From Selenomonas sputigena_A (GTDB lineage Bacteria; Bacillota; Negativicutes; Selenomonadales; Selenomonadaceae), in NCBI RefSeq assembly GCF_051603425.1, contig NZ_CP194411.1, positions 62,001-126,000 of the forward strand: 64,000 bases of DNA. The letters run 5' to 3'. The position numbers were made by a program, and so were the translations under genes. The notes below the pieces were generated by a model that made no database searches, was not told where the DNA came from, and saw nothing but the letters and a program-made list of their open reading frames with translations. This document shows, piece by piece, positions 24,595 to 33,072 of this stretch (position 1 is its first letter; each line of letters starts with the position of its first letter).

Positions 24595-24789
24595 TCAAGC
24601 CCCCATTTCCTGATTCGTGAGCAAGGATTCGATCCAAAAGGCATTCAGCGTGTTGAGCTCGAAGAAGCCCCCTTCCATCGTCAGCACAATCGGCAAGGCG
24701 TCGAGGCGCAACTCATCCTCATCATATATCTCGCAGTCGATAATCATTCCTTCCTGCAATTTACTGCTTGCATGTCTCTTAATTTTCAA
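24595..24789 (-). pseudogene. Fourth HD-GYP paralogue reduced to fused N- and C-termini (64 aa)
   Basis: The frame from the TTG at 24789 (behind GGGGAG) reads KIKRHASSKLQEGMIIDCEI, the N-terminal module of paralogue 3. It jumps directly to LRLDALPIVLTMEGGFFELN, the C-terminal module. The whole linker and HD-GYP core (~330 codons) are missing, but the frame is preserved through the join. It may be an internal deletion relic, or a small protein still made from its own promoter (a TATAAT lies just upstream on the minus strand). Confidence 0.65.
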
Positions 24790-24942
24790 GGTCTGTTCTC
24801 CCCTTTTGATATTTTTATCTAGTTTGTTTGTCCTATTATACCACGAGATAATCTCAAATACTACTGTTTTTTCAAAAATAATTTGAAGAATTCCGCTCCC
24901 ACGAAAGATGCGATTCCTGCGCAATTTTCTTCCAGCAAAAAA

Positions 24943-24964
24943 GAGGCTGCCAAGAGCAGCCCCT
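24943..24964 (-). terminator. Terminator of the efflux operon
   Basis: GAGGCTGC and GCAGCCCC form the stem, with TTTTTT following on the minus strand, about 20 bases after the RND pump stop codon. Confidence 0.85.
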
Positions 24965-24982
24965 TTTCGGAAAAGCACAATA

Positions 24983-27900
24983 TTACATATAATCCGTCGG
25001 CGTCTTCTTCTTCGCCTGCTTAAGCATGCCGAGCTTCGCGGCGATCCATTCCACGATGACGAAGAACACAGGGATCAGGAACACGCCAAGGATCGTCGCA
25101 AACAGCATGCCGCCGACGACGGCGACGCCCATGCCGTTTCTCGCGGAAGCGCCCGCGCCCGTCGCAACAGCGAGCGGCAGGCAGCCGATGATGAACGCGA
25201 AGCTCGTCATGAGGATCGGGCGCAGGCGCAGACCTGCCGCCTCAATCGTCGCCTTGACCGGCTCCATGCCTCGGTCGACGCGAACCTTCGCGAACTCGAC
25301 GATGAGGATCGCGTTCTTCGCCGCCAGACCGATGATCATGATGATGCCGATCTGCATGTAGATACTGTCCTGCAAGCCGGGATTCATATAATGGAACAGG
25401 ATCATGCCGCCCATGCCGAGCACGTACTCAGAAAGGAGTGCGCCCAAGATGCCCGTCGGCACCGTCAGGAGCACGGCGAACGGCACGCTCCAGCTCTCGT
25501 AGAGAGCCGCGAGGCACAGGAACACGAAGACGAGGCACAGGGCGAGCACGCGCAGCGTCGAGCTGCCGGCCGCCTTCTCTTCGCGGCTCTGACCCGACCA
25601 CTCGATGTTGAAGCCCGCGGGAGCCACTTCAGAGACGACTTCTTCCGCCGCGCGCATCGCCTCGCCCGAGCTGTAGCCCGAGGCGGCGTTGCCCTGGATC
25701 TGCACAGCGCGTGCCGAGTTGAAGCGCGAGATGATCGGTGCGCCCGTGCCGCGCTTCGGCTTCAGGAGCGTGTCGAGCGGCACCATCGTGCCCGCGCTCG
25801 ACTTGACGAAGATGAAGCGCGCCGCCTCGACTTCCGAGCGATACGGCATATCCGCCTGCATCATGACCTTGTAGGTGCGGCCGAACTGGTTGAAGTCATT
25901 GACCTGATAGCCGCCGAAGTTGACCTGCAGAGCCGTGAACACGTCGCTCAGCTGCACGCCGAGCTGCTTGGCCCTCTCACGGTCAATTTCGAAATTATAG
26001 ATTGGCGCATCGGTACTGTACGTCGTCCGCACGCCCTGCAGCTCAGGACGCCGGTTCATCGCCTGCAAGACCTGCTTCGTGATTGCATCAAGCTCCTCTT
26101 CCGTATGTCCTGACATATCCTGCAGCTGCATCGTCCAGCCGCCGACCATGCCGAGTCCCGGCAGAGCCGGCATATTGAACGCGATGACCTGCGCCTCGGG
26201 CGCGACTTTCGCGCCGATGCCGAAGGTCTTGCCGATGAGCATGTTGAGGTTCGTCTCGATCGTCGTGCGCTCACTCCACGGCTTCAAGCCGACGAAGATC
26301 GTGCCCGCATTCGACTTCGCACCGAAGGACAAGACGTCGAAACCGTTGATGGCCATGACCATATCGACGCCGGGCAGTTCCTGCAGGGAGACTATCATCT
26401 TGTCCATGCTTTCCTGCGTGACGTTGCTCGACGTGCCGGGAGGCAGGCTCACGGAAACGACGTAGAAGCCCTGATCCTCATCGGGCACGAAGGTCGACGG
26501 CATATTCTTGTAGACGATCGCCGTAAGAGCGCAGACAAGCACCATGAAGAGCACGGCGAAACGCGACTTGCGGATCATCTTGGCGACAATGCCCAAGTAG
26601 CCGCTCTTCGTCTTGTCAAACCACGTATTGAAACCGGCGAAGAAGCGATCGAAAATGCCCTTCTTGGACGCGTCGCCCTTCGCATGCGGCTTCAGGATCA
26701 GCGCGCACAGAGCAGGCGTCAAGGACAGCGCGACAAAGGCCGAAATCGCCATGGAGATGGCGATGGTCAAAGCAAACTGCTTGTAGAGCACACCCATCAT
26801 GCCGCCGAGGAAGGCGACGGGGACGAAGACGGCGGCGAGCACGAAGGCAATCGCCACGACAGGCCCCTGCACTTCGTCCATCGCGCGCTCCGTCGCATCC
26901 ATAACGCTCAAGCCCTCTTCCATGTGGTGCTCGACGTTCTCAATGACAACGATGGCGTCGTCGACGACGAGACCGATGGCAAGCACCATGGCGAAGAGCG
27001 TCAAGGTATTGATGCTGAAGTCCAGCGCAACGAAGGCGATGAACGTGCCGATCAAAGATACCGGCACAGCTAAGAGCGGAATCAGCGTCGCGCGCCAGCT
27101 CTGCAAAAAGAGGAAAATGACGAGCACGACGAGGAGAAGCGCCTCAACAAAGGTGTGAACGACCTCCGTGATGGAGGCGCGAATGTAGTTCGTGCTGTCC
27201 ACGATCGTATCGCAGCGCATCTCGGGCGGGAAATTCGGCCGCGCCTCATCGATGACCTCTCGAACGGCAGCGACCGTCTGCATGGCATTGGCGTCGCTCG
27301 TGAGCTGGATGCCCATGGCGAGCGCCGGATGGCCGTTCGCCTTGGCGATGATGTTGTTCATCTTCGCGCCCGTCTCGATGCGCGCGACATCCTTGAGGCG
27401 CACGAAGCTGCCGTCGCCTGCGGCACGCACGATGATATTGCCGAACTGCTCGGGCGTCACGAGCCGGCCGTCCACCTTGCCCGTCGCCTGCTTCTCCTGC
27501 ATCTCGGGCACGGGCATAGCGCCGATCGTACCCGCCGGCGCTTGTATGTTCTGCTCCTTGATCGCTGCTGCGACTTCGGAGACTGTCAAGCCGAGTTCTG
27601 CGAGCTTGTCGGGATTGAGCCAGACGCGCATCGAATAGTCCGAGCCGAAGATCTGGACGTCACCGACGCCATGCACGCGCTTAATCTTATCGAGGAGATA
27701 GATCGTCGCGTAATTCTTGAGAAATGCTCGGTCATACAGGTCGCTGTCCGAATACATGGAGACCATCATCGCCATGTCGTTCGACGCCTTTTTCGTCGTG
27801 ACGCCGACCGTCTTGACATCGTCGGGCAGGCTCGCCGTCGCCACGGCGACGTTGTTCTGCACCTTGACCGAAGCCATGTCGCCGTCCGCGCCGACATCGA

Positions 27901-28186
27901 AGGTGACCGTCAGGCTGTAGCGCCCCGTATCGTCCGAATTGGAGCTCATGTAGTCCATGCCCTGCGTGCCGTTGACCTGCTCCTCGATGATCTGCGCGAC
28001 CGTCTGGTTGACGACGCTCGCGCTCGCGCCCGTATACATCGTGCCGACAGTGATCGTCGGCGGCGAGATCTGCGGATACTGCGCGATCGGCAGCTGAAGC
28101 CCCGCGATGACGCCGCAAATGACGATCAAGAGCGCGATGACGATGGCAAAAATCGGCCTATGGATAAAAAACTTAGACAAGTTCAT
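24983..28186 (-). CDS. RND multidrug efflux pump, inner-membrane transporter (AcrB/MexB type)
   Basis: A 1067-residue HAE1-family RND transporter, the usual length. It begins MNLSKFFIHRPIFAIVIALL (TM1) and shows the QLPIAQYPQISPP periplasmic start. In TM4 the proton-relay segment AMVLAIGLVVDDAIVVIENVE carries the two Asp. GGMMGVLYKQFALTIAISM and a second-half TM10-12 set complete it. It exports drugs or other amphiphiles in a tripartite complex with the lipoprotein adaptor encoded just upstream. No outer-membrane channel gene lies in the window, so it must use one encoded elsewhere. AGGAGGGC precedes the ATG; the adaptor gene ends 12 bases upstream. Confidence 0.95.
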   Translation of the reverse strand: MNLSKFFIHRPIFAIVIALLIVICGVIAGLQLPIAQYPQISPPTITVGTMYTGASASVVNQTVAQIIEEQVNGTQGMDYMSSNSDDTGRYSLTVTFDVGADGDMASVKVQNNVAVATASLPDDVKTVGVTTKKASNDMAMMVSMYSDSDLYDRAFLKNYATIYLLDKIKRVHGVGDVQIFGSDYSMRVWLNPDKLAELGLTVSEVAAAIKEQNIQAPAGTIGAMPVPEMQEKQATGKVDGRLVTPEQFGNIIVRAAGDGSFVRLKDVARIETGAKMNNIIAKANGHPALAMGIQLTSDANAMQTVAAVREVIDEARPNFPPEMRCDTIVDSTNYIRASITEVVHTFVEALLLVVLVIFLFLQSWRATLIPLLAVPVSLIGTFIAFVALDFSINTLTLFAMVLAIGLVVDDAIVVIENVEHHMEEGLSVMDATERAMDEVQGPVVAIAFVLAAVFVPVAFLGGMMGVLYKQFALTIAISMAISAFVALSLTPALCALILKPHAKGDASKKGIFDRFFAGFNTWFDKTKSGYLGIVAKMIRKSRFAVLFMVLVCALTAIVYKNMPSTFVPDEDQGFYVVSVSLPPGTSSNVTQESMDKMIVSLQELPGVDMVMAINGFDVLSFGAKSNAGTIFVGLKPWSERTTIETNLNMLIGKTFGIGAKVAPEAQVIAFNMPALPGLGMVGGWTMQLQDMSGHTEEELDAITKQVLQAMNRRPELQGVRTTYSTDAPIYNFEIDRERAKQLGVQLSDVFTALQVNFGGYQVNDFNQFGRTYKVMMQADMPYRSEVEAARFIFVKSSAGTMVPLDTLLKPKRGTGAPIISRFNSARAVQIQGNAASGYSSGEAMRAAEEVVSEVAPAGFNIEWSGQSREEKAAGSSTLRVLALCLVFVFLCLAALYESWSVPFAVLLTVPTGILGALLSEYVLGMGGMILFHYMNPGLQDSIYMQIGIIMIIGLAAKNAILIVEFAKVRVDRGMEPVKATIEAAGLRLRPILMTSFAFIIGCLPLAVATGAGASARNGMGVAVVGGMLFATILGVFLIPVFFVIVEWIAAKLGMLKQAKKKTPTDYM

Positions 28187-28198
28187 GCCCTCCTATGC

Positions 28199-29389
28199 CT
28201 ATTTGCCCAAAGTGCTCACATCGGGGTTAAATTCCTTCATATCATTTTCAAGCGAGAAGCCCATGTCGGCTGCCGTGACCTCAGTCGGAGAGAGCTCGAC
28301 GCCCTCCTGCAGGTTCGTCAAGCCTTCGACGACGACGAGATCATTCGCCGAGATACCGTCCTTGACGATGTAGAAGCTGCCCACCTTGTCGCCCAGCGTC
28401 ACGGTGCGCGCCTTGGACTTGCCGTTCTCCACGACCATCACGAAGGACTTGTCGAGAAGCTGCTGCACGGCGCGCTCCGGCACCAAGATGGCGTTCGGCA
28501 CCATCTGCCCCGAGATCTTCACGCGCGCGAACATGCCGGGCAGCAAAAGGCCGCCGGGGTTGTCGAAGAGCGCCTTGATCTTCAAGGTTCCTGTATTGTC
28601 CTTCAAGGCGCGATCCGTCTCGACGATACGCCCGTCGATCGGATACGCTGTGCCGTCCGAGAGCGTCAGCGAAACACGCGCTGAAGGAGCGCCCTCGCCG
28701 CGCATGGCGGCGCCCATGAACTTCAGATAGTCCGTCTCGCTGATGCTGAACGTCGCGTAGACGGGATCGTTCGTACCGATCGTCACCAGCGTCGTATTTC
28801 CTGCTGTGACGAAAGTACCGACGGCAACATCGTCGACGGCGAGCTGTCCCGTCATCGGCGCATAGATCGTCGTATCCGCAAGATCCTGCTGCGCACGGCG
28901 CAGAAGCGCGGCGTTCGCTTCGGCTGCCGCCTCATAGGCGTTCACATTGGCGCGCTGCGTCGCCACCGTCTGCTCAGGAATGGCTGCCGCCGCATAAAGC
29001 GCCTCATAGCGCGAGAGATCGACGCGCGCATTGCTCAAGGTCGCCTCCGTCTGTGCAAGCGCTGCCTGCGCCTGCCAAACCGCCGATTCATACTGGCGCG
29101 AGTCAATACGATAGAGCGGCTGCCCCGCCGTGACAAACTCGCCGCCCTGCACATACTTCTCGATGACGGCTCCCGAAACCTTCGACTGCACCTTGACCTC
29201 GTCCTTGCCCGAGATCTGGCCTGCATACTCGCTCGCAATCGGCGTGTCCTGCTGCATCGCCTTCATGACCTTGACCTGAGCCGGTCCCTTCTGCATGCCC
29301 TGTTGTCCGCCGCAGCCGCTGAAGAACACTGCAAGAGCCAAAACAAATACGGCCAAAACACTGCTCTTTTTTTTCTTCAGAAAAAACAA
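28199..29389 (-). CDS. RND efflux periplasmic adaptor lipoprotein (AcrA/MexA type)
   Basis: A ~396-residue membrane fusion protein. A lysine-rich start and hydrophobic segment end in a lipobox, FFSGCGG (Cys near residue 25), so it is probably lipid-anchored. Then come the barrel-sandwich/lipoyl halves (ASEYAGQISGKDEVKVQSKV, and TIYAPMTGQLAVDDVAVGTFV), a helical hairpin between them, and the beta-barrel and proximal domains. The TTG at 29389 is chosen because GGGGG lies ten bases upstream and it gives the expected signal peptide; the ATG at 29455 would add a non-signal extension. Confidence 0.92.
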   Translation of the reverse strand: MFFLKKKKSSVLAVFVLALAVFFSGCGGQQGMQKGPAQVKVMKAMQQDTPIASEYAGQISGKDEVKVQSKVSGAVIEKYVQGGEFVTAGQPLYRIDSRQYESAVWQAQAALAQTEATLSNARVDLSRYEALYAAAAIPEQTVATQRANVNAYEAAAEANAALLRRAQQDLADTTIYAPMTGQLAVDDVAVGTFVTAGNTTLVTIGTNDPVYATFSISETDYLKFMGAAMRGEGAPSARVSLTLSDGTAYPIDGRIVETDRALKDNTGTLKIKALFDNPGGLLLPGMFARVKISGQMVPNAILVPERAVQQLLDKSFVMVVENGKSKARTVTLGDKVGSFYIVKDGISANDLVVVEGLTNLQEGVELSPTEVTAADMGFSLENDMKEFNPDVSTLGK

Positions 29390-29457
29390 GATTCCACTTC
29401 CCCCTTTTCCCACGGCTCGCGAACAGCGGCTCGGGGCGGTTGATTTCAAAAACATTG

Positions 29458-29518
29458 GACAAGGCCAAAGAAGGCCTTGTCAACTTCTTATATTATATGA
29501 AAGAAAAGGAAAAGTCAA
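29458..29518 (-). promoter_or_regulatory. Promoter and palindromic operator of the efflux operon
   Basis: Minus-strand TTGACT (29513-29518) is followed by TAATAT (29490-29495, 17-base spacer) or overlapping TATAAT (29492-29497, 15). Right after the -10 lies the inverted repeat GACAAGGCC / GGCCTTGTC (29458-29481), extended by TTG and CAA on the outside. Its position at the expected transcription start fits a repressor operator, such as a TetR-type site. No regulator gene is adjacent. A leader hairpin is the alternative. Confidence 0.5.
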
Positions 29519-29610
29519 GGATTGCCATGCGCTCTCCAGCCTGATCCAACAGCGCTTCCGGCAACCTGCGGCATAAGTTTAATCCCGGCATAAACACCCT
29601 TCAAAAGCGA

Positions 29611-29648
29611 AGGACAGGACGGCAAATCGTCTGCTGCCGTCCTGTCCT
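29611..29648 (-). terminator. Terminator of the flavodoxin-hutW operon
   Basis: A perfect 14-bp stem (AGGACAGGACGGCA with its complement) around 10 bases, just after the hutW stop codon on the minus strand. Confidence 0.85.
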
Positions 29649-29655
29649 TTCCGCT

Positions 29656-31290
29656 TCAGCTTTCTTTCTCCCCGACCTTTCGTTCCTCCATCATTTTCTG
29701 CAGTTTGCGCATGTCTTCGATGGTCGGCATCCCCTGGATGCCGACTTCCTTTGCGAACTCTTTCAGCACGCTGAGTGAGGGCATGCCGCCCTTCGCCATC
29801 TGCTGCATCTTCTGCATCATTTCGATGGACGGCACACCGTTCATGCCCACGCCGTGCATCTTCTCCTTCTCCTTGCCGGGCTTCTTGTCCTGCGCAGCGA
29901 TGCTTTCCAGGTTCAGCGTATTCTCACCCGTCAAGAGGTATTGTATGCACTCCACCGTCGTCTGTGCGAGATTGACCTCCCAGAATTTCCCTGCTACCGT
30001 AAGTTCATATTGTATGCCGTTGAACTTGACAAAACCGTGCTCTTCCCAGAGCGTGTAGAGCCAGCAAAGATCCGCCAAACGCCCGTCCATCTCCGCAAGA
30101 CGCGCGAGATCGATAAAGCCCCGTTCAAGCATACTGACAGCACGGTTGGCAAACGGCTGGATGTCCGACTGCCGCACAAGCCCCATGATGGGTTTCTGCC
30201 CGCTCGCCACCAGCATGGCATAGGGCTGCAGTACGCGATGGAGCATGACCGCATAGCCCTCCAGAAAACCGCCGGCGCTGCTGCCAAAAGGAAACATCGG
30301 CACGCCTTCCTTGGCCAAAGCATTGTAGAGGCTGCGCTCTCGGTTGCTCCGGCTCCAGTGGCACATGCTGAGCTGGCGCCAGCCGCGCTTCACCATGTAT
30401 TCATGGGCAAAAGCATACATCCGCGCCTGCTCCTTCGTCGTCGCGGCCGGATCAAGCTTGCCTTCGGCAATGCGTTTGTTGAGATCGCTTCCTTCATATA
30501 CATTGAGCTGATAAAAATCGGCGCCGTCAATGCCCGATGCCACAAGATCGGCCAAATCCTGCTCCCAGACTTCCATGGTCTGCCCCGGCAGGCCATAGAT
30601 GAGATCGAGCACTACAGAGCACTGCCCATAAGCCTTGAGCAGAGCCAACCGCTCGAGGACTTCCTCCCGCGTCTCAATGCGCCCCTGTGCTTGACGCACC
30701 TTTGTGTCAAAGGACTGCACACCAAGGGATATGCGGTTCACGCCGTTGGCGAACCAAGCCTCCATCTTTTCCGGCACAAGGTCATGAATGCGTCCTTCCA
30801 GCGTCATTTCATAATCATTTGCCAGCGGCAGCACACGGCGCAGCGCATGCAATACCTTCGCTGCATTTTCAGCAGAAAGGGAGGTCGGCGTACCGCCGCC
30901 GATGAAAACAGCATGGATCATTCCATTCTTGAGGCGAGGCGCCTCTGCCGCTGCCTCGATTTCCTCCAGCAGGGCTTCCACATAATCATCTTCTGCCGAT
31001 TGCTGTGCTGCATTCTGAAAAAACCCGCAGTAAAGACACTTCGTCTTGCAAAACGGGATATGGATATATGCGGCCTGCACTTCCCCTTGCTTTGCCGGTG
31101 TATTCATGATGCGCTGCCAAACATCCTGCGCCTCCGTCGGCGGAACGATTTTCCCCTGAATCCCTGCATGAACCACGCGTTTCCTGGGAAATCCTTCCGT
31201 CAGGGCATCCGCCGCCGCCGTACCAAATTGCAGCATACGCTGTTCTTCCGTATCCGCCGCGAACATGTCCTTCAGCTTGTACATCGTCAT
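29656..31290 (-). CDS. hutW: Anaerobic heme-degrading radical SAM enzyme (ChuW/HutW/HmuW type)
   Basis: A 544-residue HemN-like radical SAM protein. The [4Fe-4S]/SAM motif CKTKCLYCGF lies near residues 80-90 after AAYIHIPF. The SAM-binding GGGTPTSL, the GVQSFDTKVRQAQGR segment and DLIYGLPGQT follow. The mid-protein HWSRSNRERSLYN and FPFGSSAGGFLEGYAV resemble the ChuW/HutW branch rather than coproporphyrinogen dehydrogenase. A ~75-residue Met-rich C-terminal tail carries three related segments (GVPSIEMMQKM, GMPSLSVLKEF, GMPTIEDMRKL). ChuW-type enzymes open heme without oxygen, releasing iron. It overlaps the flavodoxin gene by four bases and sits below a TonB receptor system, which supports heme use. 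Confidence 0.85.
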   Translation of the reverse strand: MTMYKLKDMFAADTEEQRMLQFGTAAADALTEGFPRKRVVHAGIQGKIVPPTEAQDVWQRIMNTPAKQGEVQAAYIHIPFCKTKCLYCGFFQNAAQQSAEDDYVEALLEEIEAAAEAPRLKNGMIHAVFIGGGTPTSLSAENAAKVLHALRRVLPLANDYEMTLEGRIHDLVPEKMEAWFANGVNRISLGVQSFDTKVRQAQGRIETREEVLERLALLKAYGQCSVVLDLIYGLPGQTMEVWEQDLADLVASGIDGADFYQLNVYEGSDLNKRIAEGKLDPAATTKEQARMYAFAHEYMVKRGWRQLSMCHWSRSNRERSLYNALAKEGVPMFPFGSSAGGFLEGYAVMLHRVLQPYAMLVASGQKPIMGLVRQSDIQPFANRAVSMLERGFIDLARLAEMDGRLADLCWLYTLWEEHGFVKFNGIQYELTVAGKFWEVNLAQTTVECIQYLLTGENTLNLESIAAQDKKPGKEKEKMHGVGMNGVPSIEMMQKMQQMAKGGMPSLSVLKEFAKEVGIQGMPTIEDMRKLQKMMEERKVGEKES

Positions 31291-31814
31291 GCTTCACCTC
31301 GGACGATGTTTTCCATCGTCTCCCGGGCAAATGCCCCTGCTGCAGCCAAATCCGCCTCATCCGGATGCTTGGCAGCCTCGGCATGTAGCGCGTCGCGTTC
31401 AGCCGACTGCCCATGCACATGCCCCTTGGGGAACATCTTATACATCATCTCGATGACCTTCGGGTCAACGGCTCCCTGGCAGATAAACTTTCCTGCCGGC
31501 TTCTTGCCGTTCGGCAGCAGTTCCGCCGCCTTGTCCAAACTTTCGGCGGCATGAGGCGAACGCGGGTCTGCGCCCAGCGTGGCAAAAAGAGCCACATGCT
31601 TGTTTCCCAACGTCGCCAGAAGATCTGCAGCCGCCTTGTCCGCATTGCCGCGATCGACCCAGAAGCCCAAAAAGACGCAGTCGTAATCGGCGAGATCCGC
31701 CGGCGCTTCCTTGACTGGAACCGCAGCCGTCCCCTCGGGCAACGCCCCCGCAATCGCTTCGGCAATCTTTTTCGTATTCCCCGTAAGCGAGGAATAGACC
31801 ACAATCGTACGCAT
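31287..31814 (-). CDS. Flavodoxin family protein, likely electron donor to the heme-degrading enzyme
   Basis: A 175-residue flavodoxin-fold protein beginning TIVVYSSLTGNTKKIAEAI, the FMN phosphate loop (SSLTGNTKK). It continues with DYDCVFLGFWVDRGNADKA and ALFATLGADPRSPHA, like the flavodoxins grouped with BilS and HmuF. Its stop overlaps the hutW start (ATGA), a tight coupling. In Fusobacterium a flavodoxin (HmuF) works with the HmuW radical SAM enzyme in anaerobic heme breakdown, so the same partnership is the natural inference. Confidence 0.85.
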   Translation of the reverse strand: MRTIVVYSSLTGNTKKIAEAIAGALPEGTAAVPVKEAPADLADYDCVFLGFWVDRGNADKAAADLLATLGNKHVALFATLGADPRSPHAAESLDKAAELLPNGKKPAGKFICQGAVDPKVIEMMYKMFPKGHVHGQSAERDALHAEAAKHPDEADLAAAGAFARETMENIVRGEA

Positions 31815-31868
31815 GTAAACGTCTCCTTTTCTGATTCATCCTATTAAAAATACTGTTTCACTTTCTAA

Positions 31869-32028
31869 GGAAGCGCTGATAAAATGAGGTCGCCCAGATT
31901 TGCACAGATGCGCTGTATCTATCGAGGAGACAAACCACAGGCGTAGCGGTGCTACGTCGAGGATTTGTCGACGACGAGAGGACAGTGCAGATGTGTGAAG
32001 ATGGGTGGCTGAATTTATCAGTGCTTCC
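31869..32028. mobile_element. MITE-like palindromic element (160 bp)
   Basis: The ends are GGAAGCGCTGATAAA and, inverted, GGAAGCACTGATAAA. The two 80-bp halves are similar to each other's reverse complement along their whole length, meeting at GTAGC-GGT-GCTAC. The 4-base sequence CTAA flanks both ends (31865-31868 and 32029-32032), as a target duplication would. No ORF lies inside. It separates the flavodoxin-hutW pair from tonB. Confidence 0.65.
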
Positions 32029-32044
32029 CTAAGTATACAGCAAC

Positions 32045-32131
32045 ATACGGCTCTGTTTCCAGTGCGCAGAGAAAATCCGCGCCATCGTCCGACGGCGCTC
32101 CGCCCCTAGCACTATGGAAGCAGAGCCATAT
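32045..32131. repeat. Long imperfect hairpin after tonB
   Basis: The arms, ATACGGCTCTGTTTCCA with GTGC and the inverted ATATGGCTCTGCTTCCATA with GTGC, enclose ~45 bases that contain a smaller GC-rich stem. It lies 75 bases after the tonB stop on the minus strand. It may be the tonB operon terminator or a second small mobile palindrome. No T run is seen at the end. Confidence 0.5.
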
Positions 32132-32205
32132 CCTTATGTCTCCAAAGCCGAGGAATTTCCCGAAAGCAACGGTTTCCCTGCTAAAGTCTCCTCTTTCCCG
32201 GATCT

Positions 32206-33057
32206 TTAGTTCAAATTGAAGCTCACAGGAACGGAAACCGTAACATCATGTCCGCTGGGATTCGGGTAGCTGCCGACAGCCCTTACAGCCGCCACGGCCG
32301 CATCATCGAGTATGTCATGCCCCGAAGACCCCTCCAGGAAAACGCCGACAACGCTGCCGTTGCTCGTCACGGTGCAGCCCACGGAAGCGGAGCCTTCCAA
32401 ACGCCGTTTTATTGCCATATACGGATACTCTTTGTTTGCATTCACCGCAGCCCAGAAACCGGATTTGTCAAACGGCGCAGTCCCTGTCCCTGCGGTATTT
32501 CCGTCGCCGCTGCCCTGTCCGCTGCCCGAGCCTTCGCCCGTGCCGTGTCCCGAGCCGCTTCCGTCACCGCTGCCCGAACCGCTGCCTGAACCTTCGCCCG
32601 AGCCGCTTCCTGAGCCGCTTCCCGTACCGGAACCGCTTCCGTCACCACCTCCGGAGGCGGCGCTCGACCCCGTCGGGGCAGATGTGCCGGACGTACTTGC
32701 CGCCGGTGTCGCATCGGAAGCCGAAGTCGTCGCCGGTGGAGGCATCTGCACCGCTTCCGGTTTGGTCACGGCTTCCGCTTCAGCAGCAAAGGTCTGTGCC
32801 TGCTGCACGGTTTCCACGCGTTTCGTCATCTCTTCTTCCTTCAGAGGCTCTGGGAAAGCCGCAAGGGAGCCGCCTCCTCCGCCGCCTTCATGCCCGCTGC
32901 CCTGGCTGAAGTCCGATGTGGCAAGATCGATCACATAGGTTTGCTGTTCCTTTTCCGCAGCAACCTGCGCCAAACCCAGAGCGAAGAGCAGAGCAATCAC
33001 GACGTGCAGCAAGATGGAAACGCCATACGCTTTTATCCATGAAAGATTTTGCTCCAT
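32206..33057 (-). CDS. tonB: TonB energy transducer with Gly/Ser-rich linker
   Basis: A 283-residue protein: a single N-terminal membrane anchor (GVSILLHVVIALLFALGLA, residues ~12-30), a long periplasmic linker, and a C-terminal TonB domain of ~75 residues (PYMAIKRRLEGSASVGCTVTSNG to VSVPVSFNLN). It transmits proton-motive force from ExbB/ExbD to outer-membrane receptors. The linker is unusual: in place of the typical Pro-Lys/Pro-Glu repeats it carries about 60 residues of GSGSGDG/GSGSGEG repeats (near 140-195). AAGGAA precedes the ATG. It is the third gene of the exbB-exbD-tonB set. Confidence 0.9.
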   Translation of the reverse strand: MEQNLSWIKAYGVSILLHVVIALLFALGLAQVAAEKEQQTYVIDLATSDFSQGSGHEGGGGGGSLAAFPEPLKEEEMTKRVETVQQAQTFAAEAEAVTKPEAVQMPPPATTSASDATPAASTSGTSAPTGSSAASGGGDGSGSGTGSGSGSGSGEGSGSGSGSGDGSGSGHGTGEGSGSGQGSGDGNTAGTGTAPFDKSGFWAAVNANKEYPYMAIKRRLEGSASVGCTVTSNGSVVGVFLEGSSGHDILDDAAVAAVRAVGSYPNPSGHDVTVSVPVSFNLN

Positions 33058-33072
33058 ATGCTATTCCTTCCG

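Noticed and set aside
27155..28684. 509-codon plus-strand frame
   Set aside because: Shadow of the RND pump and adaptor genes; composition (Arg/Asp/His-rich) is typical of antisense to GC-rich coding sequence.
29854..31554. 566-codon plus-strand frame
   Set aside because: Antisense to hutW and the flavodoxin gene, which have clear motifs; no ribosome binding site or family match.
32500..32670. Regular short repeats suggestive of a CRISPR or minisatellite
   Set aside because: They are codons of the Gly/Ser linker of TonB (6-bp periodicity), without spacers.
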